DNA from: Luscinia megarhynchos
Taxonomy: Eukaryota; Chordata; Aves; Passeriformes; Turdidae
Reading direction: 5' to 3'
Assembly (NCBI GenBank): GCA_034336665.1
Contig: CM067585.1
Coordinates: forward strand, 300,501 to 364,500
Length of the DNA: 64,000 nt
The notes under the pieces were generated by a model. The model worked only from the letters and a program-made list of their open reading frames with translations, was not told the DNA's origin and made no database searches. Shown here one piece after another: positions 42,895 through 55,018 of the stretch (position 1 is its first letter; each line of letters opens with the position of its first letter). A program made the translations under genes and the position numbers.

Positions 42895-43109
42895 CTGCAG
42901 GAGTAAAGAAAGAGACAACTATGAAATTACAATGTTAAAACAACTTTCAGGCAAGGAGTACTATCAAAGCCCTTTACAAACTTCCATTTACTGACACTCA
43001 GTATCCCACCGAGAGCGATGTAACTACCATCCGTGCGCTGCCACAGCACCTCAGCAGGAAAAAACCTTTTATTTGTCATGTTTTAATTTTGAAACACTGG
43101 TCTCCAGGA

Positions 43110-43185
43110 ATACTCTCAGCCACTTCTTGGCTGCCTTGATGATCTTAAAGTCTTTTCCAGCCTTAATGACTCTGTGATACTATCT
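43110..43185 (+). mobile_element. Short CR1 3'-end fragment
   Basis: CTTGATGATCTTAAAGTCTT then TTCCAGCCTTAATGACTCTG and TGATACTA match the CR1 tail. Confidence 0.65.
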
Positions 43186-46100
43186 GTGAGGCAGCACTGC
43201 TGAAACAGAGAGTAATTTAATCAAAGGAAACTGGTGATTTACAAATAAGTGATGCTGAACAGCATGAAGGGCTGGCCCTGAAGAATGACCCACGTTGCAG
43301 CAGGTTGTGACCTGCTGCCTGTGGCATGGAGTCACTTTGAGAAGTCCATGAAGAACTGTCTCCCACGAGAGGAACCCCCTGCTGGAGCAGGGCAGGATCT
43401 GACTCCTCTCCCCAAGCAGCAACAGAAGCAAACTGTGATGAACTGACCACAACCCCCATTCCCATCTCCCTGCACCACTGAGGGGAGGAGGGAGGGGTCT
43501 GACACCCAGCCCTGCTCCAGCACAGCCCTGCAGACACTCAGCCTGCCCTGCTAAGGACAGCACAGCAAATCCAGATGCACAACTAGAAAACCCACCCAGA
43601 CACACACAGGGCAGACTTCAGAGATTCATCAGGCCATGCAGGAACCCTTTACTGCTCCAGATATAATTATGGAAGTGTGTTAAATAGTGTCACTGTTCAT
43701 CTTTTATTACTCCTGACCTGCAAATGCAACCAAGCATTAAAAAAAAAATTACACTAAAAAGCAACATTTGTGATCAGCAAATAGCTGCAAAGATTACTCA
43801 CTCCTTGATCTTCTTTACTGTGTGCATATGGAGCTACTGAACTCCAGAATGAATGAGACAAGTCAAAGGTGGTTGCATTTGCAAGCTCTGCTCCACAGCT
43901 TTTATTCAAAGCACTTCATTAGTCTGAAACCTTTTCTCATCTGCACTTCACTGAAACCTCAGTCTGAAAACATTTTCTCCACTCTGAAACAGGGCTCCTT
44001 GTAGAGTGGAGAACCCCCTCTGTCTTCTACTCCTGCGTGCCTCCTGCCCTCAGGATCCTGTCTCCAGCACCCCATCAAAGCTCTATCCCAAATGTTCTTC
44101 CCTCTCTATCTAAAGCTTGAATTTCTTAAAGCTTCAAAGATGCTGGACTTGCTTCTGGAGGGCTCAGGTCCCTCTCTGCAGCCCCAAGGAGGGAGAACAG
44201 CATTTTCATTCCAACTCAAAGAGAAACACCCCATTTTGAAGAATGATGCCAAGCGTGCTCAGCTTCTGCAGGATCCACGCAGCTCCCTCCCTCGAGCACT
44301 CCAGCAGCAGCAGACCCGGGCTGGGGCTGCTGGCACAGCTCAGTGCCACGGCACAGGTCAGGGCAAGGAGATCCCCAGCTGCACAGCTGCTGCAGACAGA
44401 GCTGCTGTGCCAGGGACAGGAGCTGAGCTGGGCAAGGGATCTCCTGCACACAAGGAACAGCTCTGCTCCTGCCCAAACCGTGCAGACAGAGACTGGGGCT
44501 TCCTCCTGCCATCATCTCACAGCACACCTGTGGCCAGGCGAGCTAGGGAAGCCCAATCCCAGAACACATAAACTTCTGTTTTTGATTAGAAAAACAATGA
44601 GCATCTTTACTGATAGTCTGATCTGAGGGTGAGGCCTGGCTGATCATGGGGGCAGCCTCCAGTTCCATCCCACAGCTCTACCCCTCAATGCTAAGTTCAG
44701 GAAATGCAGAATTTATTATCAGGACTGCATCTTCCTTTACACAACACTCCCCAGTAAAGCAGGTTTGCTAATATGAAATCCACACAAACTCTCCAGAAAT
44801 AATCTGTCCTTTCAGAGATCTTCTTGAATGGTATTAAGGAAAAATGTATTCTGTGCATGCAAGAACTGGAACATAGCAGGAAGAGGGGGGTGGGAAGGAT
44901 TACACAACAAAAATATGTATTTATATTTGCATCTTAAGGACAAAGCAGCTCTCTGGCAACCAGTTACTGTGCTCCAGCTGAACATTCCAGCCAGAGCCAC
45001 TAACCAAGGTACTCAGGGTCTTACACTTGATCATCACTATCAAACAACACATTATTATTTGGTGTCTTTCAGTCTAATACATAATGTGGTGCTTTGCTGA
45101 CTCTGCTATTAGGAAAACCAACAGAAGTAAAGCTGCTCCTGTGCTGGGTAAGGAGCAGAAGTGCAATGCCTTGGATTGAACACAGGGCAGAAGTTACACC
45201 ACAAAATAACCCAAAGGAGTCCATGGACCAATTCCACGTTTTATGGGAGTGAGACTGCTGGTCTCAGACACTCCAAGCATGAAGGTTTGCCCACACCTGC
45301 TGGCAGAATTGCTTCCTCACAGCTTAGGGTCCTTCCCACTGCCCAAAGGGAGGAAGAGGAGGAAAAGGAAGATTATCAACACTGTCAAATGTCGGGGGCC
45401 TGATTCTGAATGCCTGATGTGGGAACAACACCTGATTTTTCAGAGCTCTCAAGTTCCTTCAGCTCCAATTTCTTTCACCTGAAATTGATCTTTTCCTCCC
45501 TAAAGCTCAGAGCTTGCAGCCCTGAAGACAATTTTGAGCAGCTGTCTCAGCACAAAGGAACAGAACAGCTGAAGGTAATCTGCAAATGCCCCTCCTCTAA
45601 CACACCACCCCAGGTGTGTGACCACCAGACCTTGGTTCTGATTCACCACATCCCTCTGCCCCTGAGCTCCACTCTTGACCTGAAGCCTTCCAGGTACTCA
45701 ACCTCCTACCCCAGCTCAGTTTGAGCACAATTCAGCCCAAAGGCAGAGCCATGGACACTCCAGCATTCCTGCAGCTCCAATTCCAGCACCAGCACAACTC
45801 TTGATGATTATTTTCACTGGGCCAAGAGGACCATTTGCAGATGAGCATTGGGGCGCAAACCATCTTTTGATCTTATTTTGCTTCAGGAAATAAAGCTCAA
45901 GCCCTAAGACTATTTACAAAGCTCTCTCTGGGAGAAGGAGTTCGGAAGTTACTTGGACAGAACTAATTAACTTAGAGAGTTTCCTCCAAACTGGGCCAGG
46001 AAAACTGTAAAAAATCACAATGTACGAAAATAATCTTGAAGTTAACCAGACGAAGACCTGATAAAATAATCGGTCTTTCTCATCTTTGCATTTTACAAAT

Positions 46101-46883
46101 ACAATAAAACCCACAGAAAAATACAATAAAAAAATTGCTTTTCTTATAATGCTCCCTATCAGTAAAATCTACAATAAAATCAAAACAACCCAATAAAAGG
46201 AAGCAAACGATGCAATTAAGAAGAGAGCAGAAACTAGCATGAAACATTTTGAGGAACCACAGTCAGGCCCAAACATTCCTCATTTGTCCCAATTTGTGAT
46301 ATCTTTTCATCTTTAGAATTTTAAGTCTCAGAAACATTAAGGCAAAAGAAGATAACTGCAAAACTGAAACGAGTCATTCAGTGCTGGAAGTGTACCAATG
46401 CCTCCAGAGAAAGGGTCAGTGGCCACCAGCAAGCATTCAATGGCATGAAGAGACTGTCTATGTCAGTGAAGGAAAAAAAGGCACAGAAGCTTATTCCATG
46501 TCAGAATAAATGCTTTCTGTTCCTTTGTGGAAAGAGAGGAGCAGGAACAGAGTGCAATTCCAGTTTTATGGCTTTCACTAGGAGACACTGGTGCTGAGCT
46601 GCTTTCCCTAGCTCTCATCCCTCCTGCCTGGGGAGAGCAGTGGCTCTGGGGAGGGCACCCAGCCACTGCCTGAGCCCTGCACAAGCCTCACACTCCACAG
46701 AGCTCAGCTGGCAGCCCCAGGAGTGTCTCCTCCAGGCCTGAAACCACAGAGCTGCTAACCCCAGTCCCTGGGAATCACCTGCAACCACTCCAACACTTAC
46801 ACACACTTCTGAACATCACCTAGTGCCACGCAGGAACCACACACCTTAAAAACCTTCATGCTCTGCAGGAGTGACCCAAAGTA

Positions 46884-47275
46884 GAATCACAGAATCCTGG
46901 AATGGTTTGGGATCGGAAGGGACCCTGAATCCCACCCAGTCTCACCCCCTGCCATGGCAGGGACACCTTCCACTATCTCAGGTGGCTCCAAGCCCTGTCC
47001 AACCCAGCCCTGGGCACTCCCAGGGATCCAGGGGCAGCCACAGCTTCCCTACAGAGAAGAATTCCTTCCTAAAGCCTGATCTGAACCTGCCTCTGTCAGT
47101 GCAAAGCCATTCCTGCTTCCCCTGTCACTCCAGGCCCTTGGAAATAGCCTCTCTCCAGTTTTCTTGTAGCTTCCCTTTAGATACTGGAAAGCTGCAATTA
47201 GGTCACCTCAAAGCCTTCTCTTCCCCAGGCTGAACAATCCCAATTCTCTCAGCCTTTCAAAAAGTTTAAAAGCTA
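46884..47275 (-). mobile_element. CR1 fragment
   Basis: Reverse-oriented and well preserved: AGAATCACAGAATCCTGGAA, GGGACACCTTCCACTATCTC, CAGTTTTCTTGTAGCTTCCC, CTTCCCCAGGCTGAACAATC. Confidence 0.88.
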
Positions 47276-48004
47276 CAGCATAAATAGGGTTGTCAAAACA
47301 AATCCTCATGAATACAACCTCTACCTGTTTGGTTAGCTCTACCATGCATTTGTCCCATCACTTTGCTGGATTCAATCAGAAATTAAAAAAACAATACAAG
47401 CCAAACAGAGATGAGCCAAAAGATGCTAAACCTAATAATAAAACACCCCTTCCCTGGGAGTAAAGTATTTTACCAGTAAACTGAACTATTCTCTGCAGAA
47501 TAATCTGCCAAATTCAGCAAAGCACATCTGCCCTCACACCTGTGGAGCACGGTGGGTGATGCTAATTAGGACACAGAGGGCTTGGTCAGATCTCTGCTGG
47601 CTTTGGCTGCTCATTGATCCCATGTGCAGGAGTGTGCAGCTCTCTCCTTTCTTAACAAGGACTCACTTGGTCATTTTCCCCCAAGTCTCCAATCTAGTTC
47701 TTCCTCCCACTGCGTCTCCTTTCCACTCTTCTGTCCATGCAGCACAACTGGAGGGCTTGAGGGAAGGCTGAAATAAATTAAGAATTATAGAAAATATGGG
47801 ACAGAGGGAACAGTGTGTGGGGAAGAACCAACACTGCAACTCAGGAATCACCTAGAGACTATGAATGCCCAGAGTAATCACTGCCACGGGTCAATCTGGT
47901 TTTGATCCAGTTTATTTTCTTGATATTCAAACTGTGCAGTTCTGAGAACAGGATTTAGGCCCCCAGAACACTTTTCTGCCCAGACACAGACACTCCACAC
48001 CCTG

Positions 48005-48112
48005 TCTTCTGACAGCATCACAGTGGGACTGCTGGGTGTCCTGTGCCAGGACTGGGGCTCGATGGTCCCCGTGGGTCCCTTTCAACACAGGTATTCCAGG
48101 ATTCCATGATCT
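48005..48112 (+). mobile_element. CR1 3'-end fragment
   Basis: Plus-oriented tail: TGGGACTGCTGGGTGTCCTG, CTCGATGGTCCCCGTGGGTC, ending AGGATTCCATGAT. Confidence 0.65.
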
Positions 48113-49689
48113 CCATCACTGCCCTGAATCTGATTCCATGTCCCAGCATCAGGCTTGCAGCACGAGCCAGCTCTCAAAAATCACCAGCATTCATGGAAAA
48201 GGACAAGGGGGTTCACCTTTAAACATACATCCCTCAAGACCAATGGAATATGTTGTCATAGCCAGAAGTATCTGCACTAAAAGCTTTGCATGAAGACAGA
48301 AGTGAGGTAAGGGCCAGCCAGGCCTTCTGCAGATAAACCAACACAATTGTAAGCATATCTAAAGTAACACTGCAGACACAGCTGTAAATAAATTCATTTT
48401 AAAAAACAGTGTAAAGCCTTAAAATTTCAGTAAATAAAGAGCTGGTGATAAAACTGGATGGCTGAGGCAAGAACACAGGCTGTTTCCTGAGGAGTCGTGG
48501 GGCAGCACTGGTCTGCAGAGCACAGCTGGCTGTGCACAGCTGGCTGTGCACCCACCCACCCTCCTTGCTCACCGTGGCAATGAAGCCCCCGAAGAACAAA
48601 TCACCTCTGGCCAAGACAATGGAGCTGGCCCTGCACAGCCTGCCCAGGAGCTGTGCAAGCTGTCCTCACAGCTCAGACCCAGCTCTGACCCCACCCCAGC
48701 ACTCTCTGGGAATCACAATTCATTTCACACACCTTCAGCTTTAATGGGATTATGTGCAGTATAAGGTGCAATCAATTTTAGGGCAAAACTAGTGCACAGA
48801 GGCCAAAAACATCCTCTGTTTTAATTGCATCTGTAATTACTTTGTAAGACTGCAATCCAGCAAGTTACCCTGGGGACTCCTATTAATCACTATTGCATAT
48901 CTCCCATGGCCAGGCAGGAATACTCGCTCAGGAACAGCCATTCCCACCCTCAAAAACGTGAAATCCAAGGAGATTACAGATCATAAAGTGAGGAAGCAAA
49001 ACGCTGATGAGACCACGTCAGACTGTTCTTAATTGCTGTGCAGGGAAGGAAAGTCTGAAGCACCAAGTCCCTGTTTTCCCTCCTTTTTACTTCTGTTGCA
49101 CTATATCATAAAACACAGACCAGAAAGGTCTTTTACAACTTGGCACAAAATATCAGAGCTCTTTGTCCCTTGATCCGAGTTACAGGCCATTTTCTTCAAT
49201 TTATCTCGGCTGTAATTGACTAAATTAAATGTTTTCATAGTGTAAATCTAACCCGATTGCTTGCAGCACCAGGAGTCCATAAAACTGTCCCAGTCCCTTT
49301 CTCCTGACACCAAGCACCGCTCAGACCGATCCCAGCCGCACCGATCGATACTTCTGGAGGATTATATTTATCCGTCTGTTTATTGAGCACCGACTTCCCC
49401 TCCCAAAATCCCCATTCCATTAGTTCTGCACTTGGAATTTGCTGCCAGAAAGTTTGATGGTTTTTTTGTTTTTCCCGTCATGTAAAATCTCTGTTTTCAA
49501 ACTTAAATCTTCCTGGTTTTGGGGAAGTTACCAAGAACTGTTTCCACCGCACGGGGTTTATACATTTGTTAATATTTTTGAGTTGCCACAATCCCTCCCG
49601 AGAAGTTTCACCGGAGGCGGGATAGCCCCGATTTCCTCCACCACTTCTTGCATTAAACTGGGCAATCATCACCTCGGAACCTGTAAATA

Positions 49690-50165
49690 CTTTCGGGTCG
49701 CGCAGAGAACTTAACCCGGCGAGGGGCCGGCGCTCACGGGCGGGTTTGCGGCGCTCTCGCCCCTTGCGGGAGCTCGAACGCACCTTCGGCCCGCAGGGGC
49801 CGCCCGGGCCCGGCCCGCCGGCCCAGCCGCGCTGCCGGCGCCCGCAGCGCCCGGCCCGGCCCGAGACCCGGCCCGAGACCCGGCCCGAGACCCGGCCCGC
49901 CCGCCGTGCCTCCCTGCCCGCCGTGCCTCCCTCCCTCCCTGCCTGCCTCCCTCCCTCACTCACCGCGGCCCGGCCCGGCCCGGCTCTCCCTCCCTCCCTC
50001 CCTCCCTCCCTCACTCACTCACCGCGGCCCGGCCCGGCCCGGCCCCGCCGCCGCTCCGGGCCCGCGATGGAGCCGGGCAGCGCCGCCAGCTCCGCGGCCC
50101 CGAGCGCATGCGCGGCCCCGGCCCGACCCGGCCCGGGGAGGCGGCGCTGGCTGGGGATGGGGACG
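49690..50165 (-). promoter_or_regulatory. CpG island, likely promoter of the L3MBTL-like gene
   Basis: About 475 bp very rich in G, C and CpG, with CCGGCCCGGC-type runs and a short 14-bp tandem (CCCGAGACCCGGCC). It includes a perfect NRF1-type palindrome GCGCATGCGC at 50104-50113. It lies 7 kb upstream of the first coding exon and far from SRSF4's own CpG island, so it most simply serves this gene. Direction of transcription cannot be read from sequence. Confidence 0.6.
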
Positions 50166-51030
50166 GGGGTACGGGATATGGGGTACGGGATATGGGGTAC
50201 GGGGTACAGGGCATGGGATATGGGGGTACGGGGTATGGGGTACATGGGGGTACGGGATATGGGGTACGGGATATGGGGTATGGACATGGGGATATAGGGG
50301 TACGGGGTACGGGATACGGGGATCAGGGATATGGGGTACGGGATATGGGGTACGGGATATGGGGTACGGGGTACGGGGTACGGGGTACGGGATATGGGGT
50401 ACGGGATATGGGAGTACGGGATATGGGGGTACGGGATATGGGGTACGGGATATGGGGTACGGGATATGGGGGTATAGGGGTACGGGATACGGGGTACGGG
50501 GCATGGGGTACGGGATATGGGGTACGGGATATGGGGTACGGGGTACGGATATGGGGTACGGGATATGGGGTACGGGATGGGGGTACGGGTGCTGGATATG
50601 GGATACGGGATATGGGGTACGGGGATACGGGGGTACGGGATACGGGGGTACGGGGCATGGGGGTACAGGATACGGGGTACAGGGATATGGGGATGATGGG
50701 GTACGGGATATGGGATATGGGGTACGGGATATGGGATATGGGGGTGTATGGGGTACGTAGGGGGTACGGGGATGAAGTGCGGGGTACGGGATATGGGGGT
50801 GCAGGGACATGGGGGTAAGGGGTACGGGATATGGGGATACGGGGATATGGGGTACGGAATACGGGGTACGGGGATACAGGGAACTGGATACGGGGTACGG
50901 GGATACGAGCTGCTAGGGATATGGGGTACTGGGATACGGGATACGGGGATATGGGGAACTGGGATACGAGGTACTGGATATGGGGTATTCAGATATGGGG
51001 TATTCAGATATGGGGTACTAGGTATGGGGT
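50158..51030. repeat. G-rich minisatellite (GGGATATGGGGTAC, 14 bp)
   Basis: About 870 bp, roughly 60 imperfect units. Runs of three to five G every few bases give strong G-quadruplex potential on the plus strand. It begins at the edge of the CpG island, probably just upstream of the L3MBTL-like promoter. Confidence 0.95.
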
Positions 51031-53624
51031 ATGGGCAGGACCCAGGACAGAGCTGGCACTGGGATGGGGCTGGTACTGGGACATGGAAACTTGGGATGGA
51101 AATGAACTGGGATAGGCACAAACTGGGACAGAGCTGGCACCGGGAGGGGGCACTGGGGGCACTGGGCGTGGGCAATGTGGGTGTGAGGGGCACAGCCCAC
51201 GCCCAGTGCGGTCCCAGAGCCGGCTGGGTGAAGCCTGGGCACAGCCACGGGCGTTGGGGCACGTTCATGGCTGAGCTGGGGATGTGGGAAGGGGAGATTT
51301 GGGAAGGGGAGATTTGGGAAGGGGAGCTGCAAATCACCATTGCCACCAGCATCCAGCAACTCGTGGCCACGCTGTCCCGCTGCCTCCCGTGCCCACGAGT
51401 AACCGAGGGCATCCCCCCTCTTTTCTGCATCTGTTAAACTTGGCTGTCTTCTCATCTGGGACTGTTGCTTTCCTTTGGATTCGAATTTTAGAACAGTAAG
51501 AGAGGTGGGGGTAGGATTTTTTAATGATGCATCGGGGGTTTTCTGCCACGGTGAGTGAGGAAAGAGCACAAGTGGGCCCCAAGCTGTGACAGCTTAAATG
51601 GAATGGGATTTCGGGAAAATAATAAATGAGATTTGCAATGGCTCATTTGAAATACACATCACAATATTCTTCATCCCTCGAGCGAGGCACATAAAATACC
51701 CTTTAGAATCTTTAAATTTAGGCAGGAAAACAAATAATTTCTCACCTCATCTGTGCCAGCAATTCCAGCAAAAACACAAATACTGCAGATGCTTGCAGCC
51801 AGTGTTGAAGCATTCAGTGGGTCTGGGTTTACAGGGGTGTTGGAGATAAAAAATTTTGCAAGTAATTGAACCATTCATATTTATTTAGACTCTTAATTTG
51901 ATTTTAATTGTTGTAAGCTTTGTTGAGAGATCCCTAGTTCGGCACTTCTTGCCCTTTTATCTTGGTGCTCCACTGATTGTTTTGCCAGAACCTGCCCTGT
52001 GCTCACCACAGGCATTCCTGCCTTCCCTCCTCAGAGCTCATCTCCAAGGTGCTTTTGCCCCACACGACAGGGGCCTCAGCCCTAAATCAGATTTGGGCTG
52101 TTTTCAGTGCATTCTGATAGGAATGCAAACATCGAGTGATGCAGCAGAGCCCAGCTGGGCCCTGCCCATGGCATCACTGCCGCGGGGCACCCGCAGCGCT
52201 CCACACCGACACCAGCAGGAAGGTGTCCCAGAACCTGGGAAGAACGGAAAGAATGAGAATGTCGTTCCCTGGGCATTCCTGCTCCCCCGCAGGCTGGGAA
52301 GATGAGCCCGTCCCAGGTGTGTCCCTGTGCTCCTGCCCAGGGTGCTGTGCCCAAAGGCTGCCCTGCACTCCAGCAGCCGCTGCTCCAGGTGCTCACATGG
52401 AGGTTTTTGCCTTCCCCTTTCTCACTGCACGCAGTGGCAGCCTCCACTCACACAAGCTTCCACAAACCTCCCCTCCAAAGGCCTCTCCTGAGGTATTTAA
52501 GGAATGGATGCTTCTCCCAAAGGGCTCATTAAAACCTGGCTTGGTCATTTCAAATTGAGTTGCCAGACAGCAGAAATAGAGTCACTTTTTAGTCTTTGCT
52601 TAGAGGGTATAATTTGCAGATTGTCTTAAAAGTATTTTTCAATTAATTATCCCTTATTAGCAAAGATCTTGCCTTTGCTGGTTGGCTTCTGTAGTAAGAT
52701 TAAGCAGCAAAAAGATTAAAAATGTCATTTTTAGAGTAAAAAAGCACTAAGTATATATAACTGGAAAAGAAATTAAATATCACTTCCACAGAGATTTCTC
52801 ATGCTGCCGTGGTAATATGACATTTGATAAAGTCTGAGCCACTTGCCAAGCCCTGACCCCTCTCAAAGTGTGGGGAAATATTTTGTGTTGAAAGCAACTC
52901 TGATGATCTATTACCCCTTCATCTTTTTAATATGGCAGGACAAGTTCCAAATGATCAAATTATATGGAATTACTGCACCTATGAAGTGACTCTTGCTGGA
53001 GAGCTGTTGCCATCAGTTGTGAGCAGTTTGGAATCAGCTAAGGGACAGCTTTAGGGGAAGCTGTAACCAACCCTTTTATTCCAGACCAAGAACTCACAAA
53101 ATACATTTTGCCTTCTATTTTTCAGAATGTTGCTTGCAGGCAGAACAGCTGCTAGGGATGTCACTTCCTCATTCAAAGCCACTTGTGCAGAAGAGCTTGT
53201 GGGAAGTTCAGTCTGAGCAATTTGCAAATGGCCCAAGTCTGAATTTGGGGTATTATTCAGGAACACCTACACACCTACAAAACTCTTGCTAGAAGCTGCC
53301 CTCCCTTCTCCCCAGGAATGCTGGGGACATGCCACAGGACAGCTGCCACCACCCTCTGTGCTTTCAAGCCCAGAAGTACATCCTCAGCTTTTTCTTTTAT
53401 GAAGGCTCCTCCCAAGCACAGCCATTTTATTAGGAGGAAAAACTCCTGGAAAATATGCTGGAGAAATAAGTTCTTTATCTGGACTGTATTCAAGAGTTGT
53501 GCCTGCACTGAATGTGACTTTCTGAATTAGGAACCTTTTCTCTGAGTGACCCTCCACAAATTCAGGCTTACCCTGATCAATAGAAAATGCTGACAATCAC
53601 AACACAGCACCATGTAACCAAATG
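51031..53624. other. Intergenic region between SRSF4 and the CpG island
   Basis: No exon, RNA gene or mobile element recognised. The sequence turns AT-richer toward the SRSF4 3' end. Confidence 0.5.
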
Positions 53625-54255
53625 TCATCAAGCAAAAATAGTCTTTATTCAAATTTCATGGAAACTGGGATCACTGTACTTTGCAAGACAGGGAAAAATA
53701 AAATAAAAAAATTTAATATAAAACAAGGATATTGTCACAATACCAGAATATGGAACTGTAGTTCTTTTCCCTATAGATTACTGCAAGTACCTCTATTTTT
53801 TTTCATTTTGACTGTGCTATTCACAACTTTGTAAGTCCAAAAAAAATGGAACAAAAGTAGTATGAAACTTAAGACTTAGCACTTCCACTAAATGGCAGAC
53901 ATCAAAGGGCATCAATCGAGGGCAAAGACTGTTGAATTCGTCATACCTACCTATCAGTCATCACTGCAAAGCCAAAAGAGCCACCAGGGCACAGCGCTCA
54001 ATCCCTGCGAGGCTGTCCCTGGAAAACAGGGCAGTCTGAGGGCTCAGGAAGAGCTGGATGGAGAGAGAACCCTTCCACTGGATAGAAAGTGAGCGGAGCA
54101 GCCTCACACCAGAGTGCTGCAGTCAATGACAGACAGACCATCAGCTTGTCAAAGATACACAGCATCGACAGGGTTTCTACTTCAATCACTTGGTTACAGC
54201 TACTAAACATGTACAAAAGACTTTTCCAACCATTCCTGGTGGGGCTGCAGCAAGG
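53625..54255 (-). terminator. SRSF4: SRSF4 3' UTR with poly(A) signal
   Basis: About 0.6 kb of AT-richer sequence after the stop, with AATAAA on the minus strand at 53649-53644. The exact cleavage site is inferred as roughly 20 nt beyond it. Confidence 0.65.
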
Positions 54256-55018
54256 TTAGGACCTGGAGCGGGACCTTGACCGCGACCGCCGTGACCTAGA
54301 GGCAGACCTAGACCTGGACTTGGACCTTGGCTTTGAAACAGATTTGGACCTGGAACGAGAATCTGATTTGACATTTGGTTTGGACTTGGAAATAGACCTA
54401 GACCTGGAGCGGGACTCTGCATCCTCCCCCTCACCTTTTGCCTCCTTCTTGTCGGGCTGGGATTTGAGCTGCTCCTTCCCCTTGGAGCCCGAGCGGGACC
54501 GCTCTCGGCTGTCCTTCCTCCTCTTCTTGCTGCTGCCCTTGCTGTCTCGCTTGCTGCGCCTCCTGCTTCTCTCACTCTTGCTGCGGCTCCGGCTTCTGCT
54601 TCTGCTGTCATCCCTGCTCCTCTTCCTACTTTTCCTTTTATCCTTGCTGCGGCTCCTGCTCCTGCTCTCATCCCTGCTTTTGCTCCTGCTTCTAGCCTTG
54701 CTAGTGCTCTTTTCCCTGTCTTTGCTTCTACTCTTCTCTTTGCTTCTGCTCTTCATGCTCTCCCTCACCTCTGCCCTCTCCTTACTCCCACTCCTGCTCC
54801 TGCTCTTTTCCTTGCTGTGGCTCCTGCTCTTGGCTTTCTCATCGCTGTTATGGAGAATGCCCTCAGATTTATCCTTGCTTTTGTTTCGGGATTTCTCTGC
54901 ACTCCTGCTGCGGCTCCTACTTTTATCCTCTTTACTTGGAGTCCTGCTTTTCTCTTTCTGGCCTCTGCTACGGCTCTTGCTCCGACTACGACTCTTGCTT
55001 CTGGAACGGGACACAGAC
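54256..55018 (-). CDS. SRSF4: SRSF4 exon 6 (RS domain and stop)
   Basis: 763 nt coding the bulk of the RS domain, rich in SR, SK and KS dipeptides with blocks such as [17 protein letters not shown] and [15 protein letters not shown] that match human SRSF4. Ends RSRSRS then TAA. Acceptor TTCCAG. Confidence 0.97.

Larger units (their letters stand above)
43190..49689. other. Unresolved upstream region (5' introns or intergenic)
   Basis: If the CpG island at about 50 kb is the L3MBTL-like promoter, this is its first intron or introns. I searched for the N-terminal segments known in L3MBTL1/3 and found no convincing exon. It holds two CR1 elements. Confidence 0.4.

Noticed and set aside
50015..51430. 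471-codon minus-strand frame repeating IPYPVPHIPYP, resembling a structural protein
   Set aside because: A direct translation of the 14-bp G-rich minisatellite; all frames of both strands are similarly periodic.
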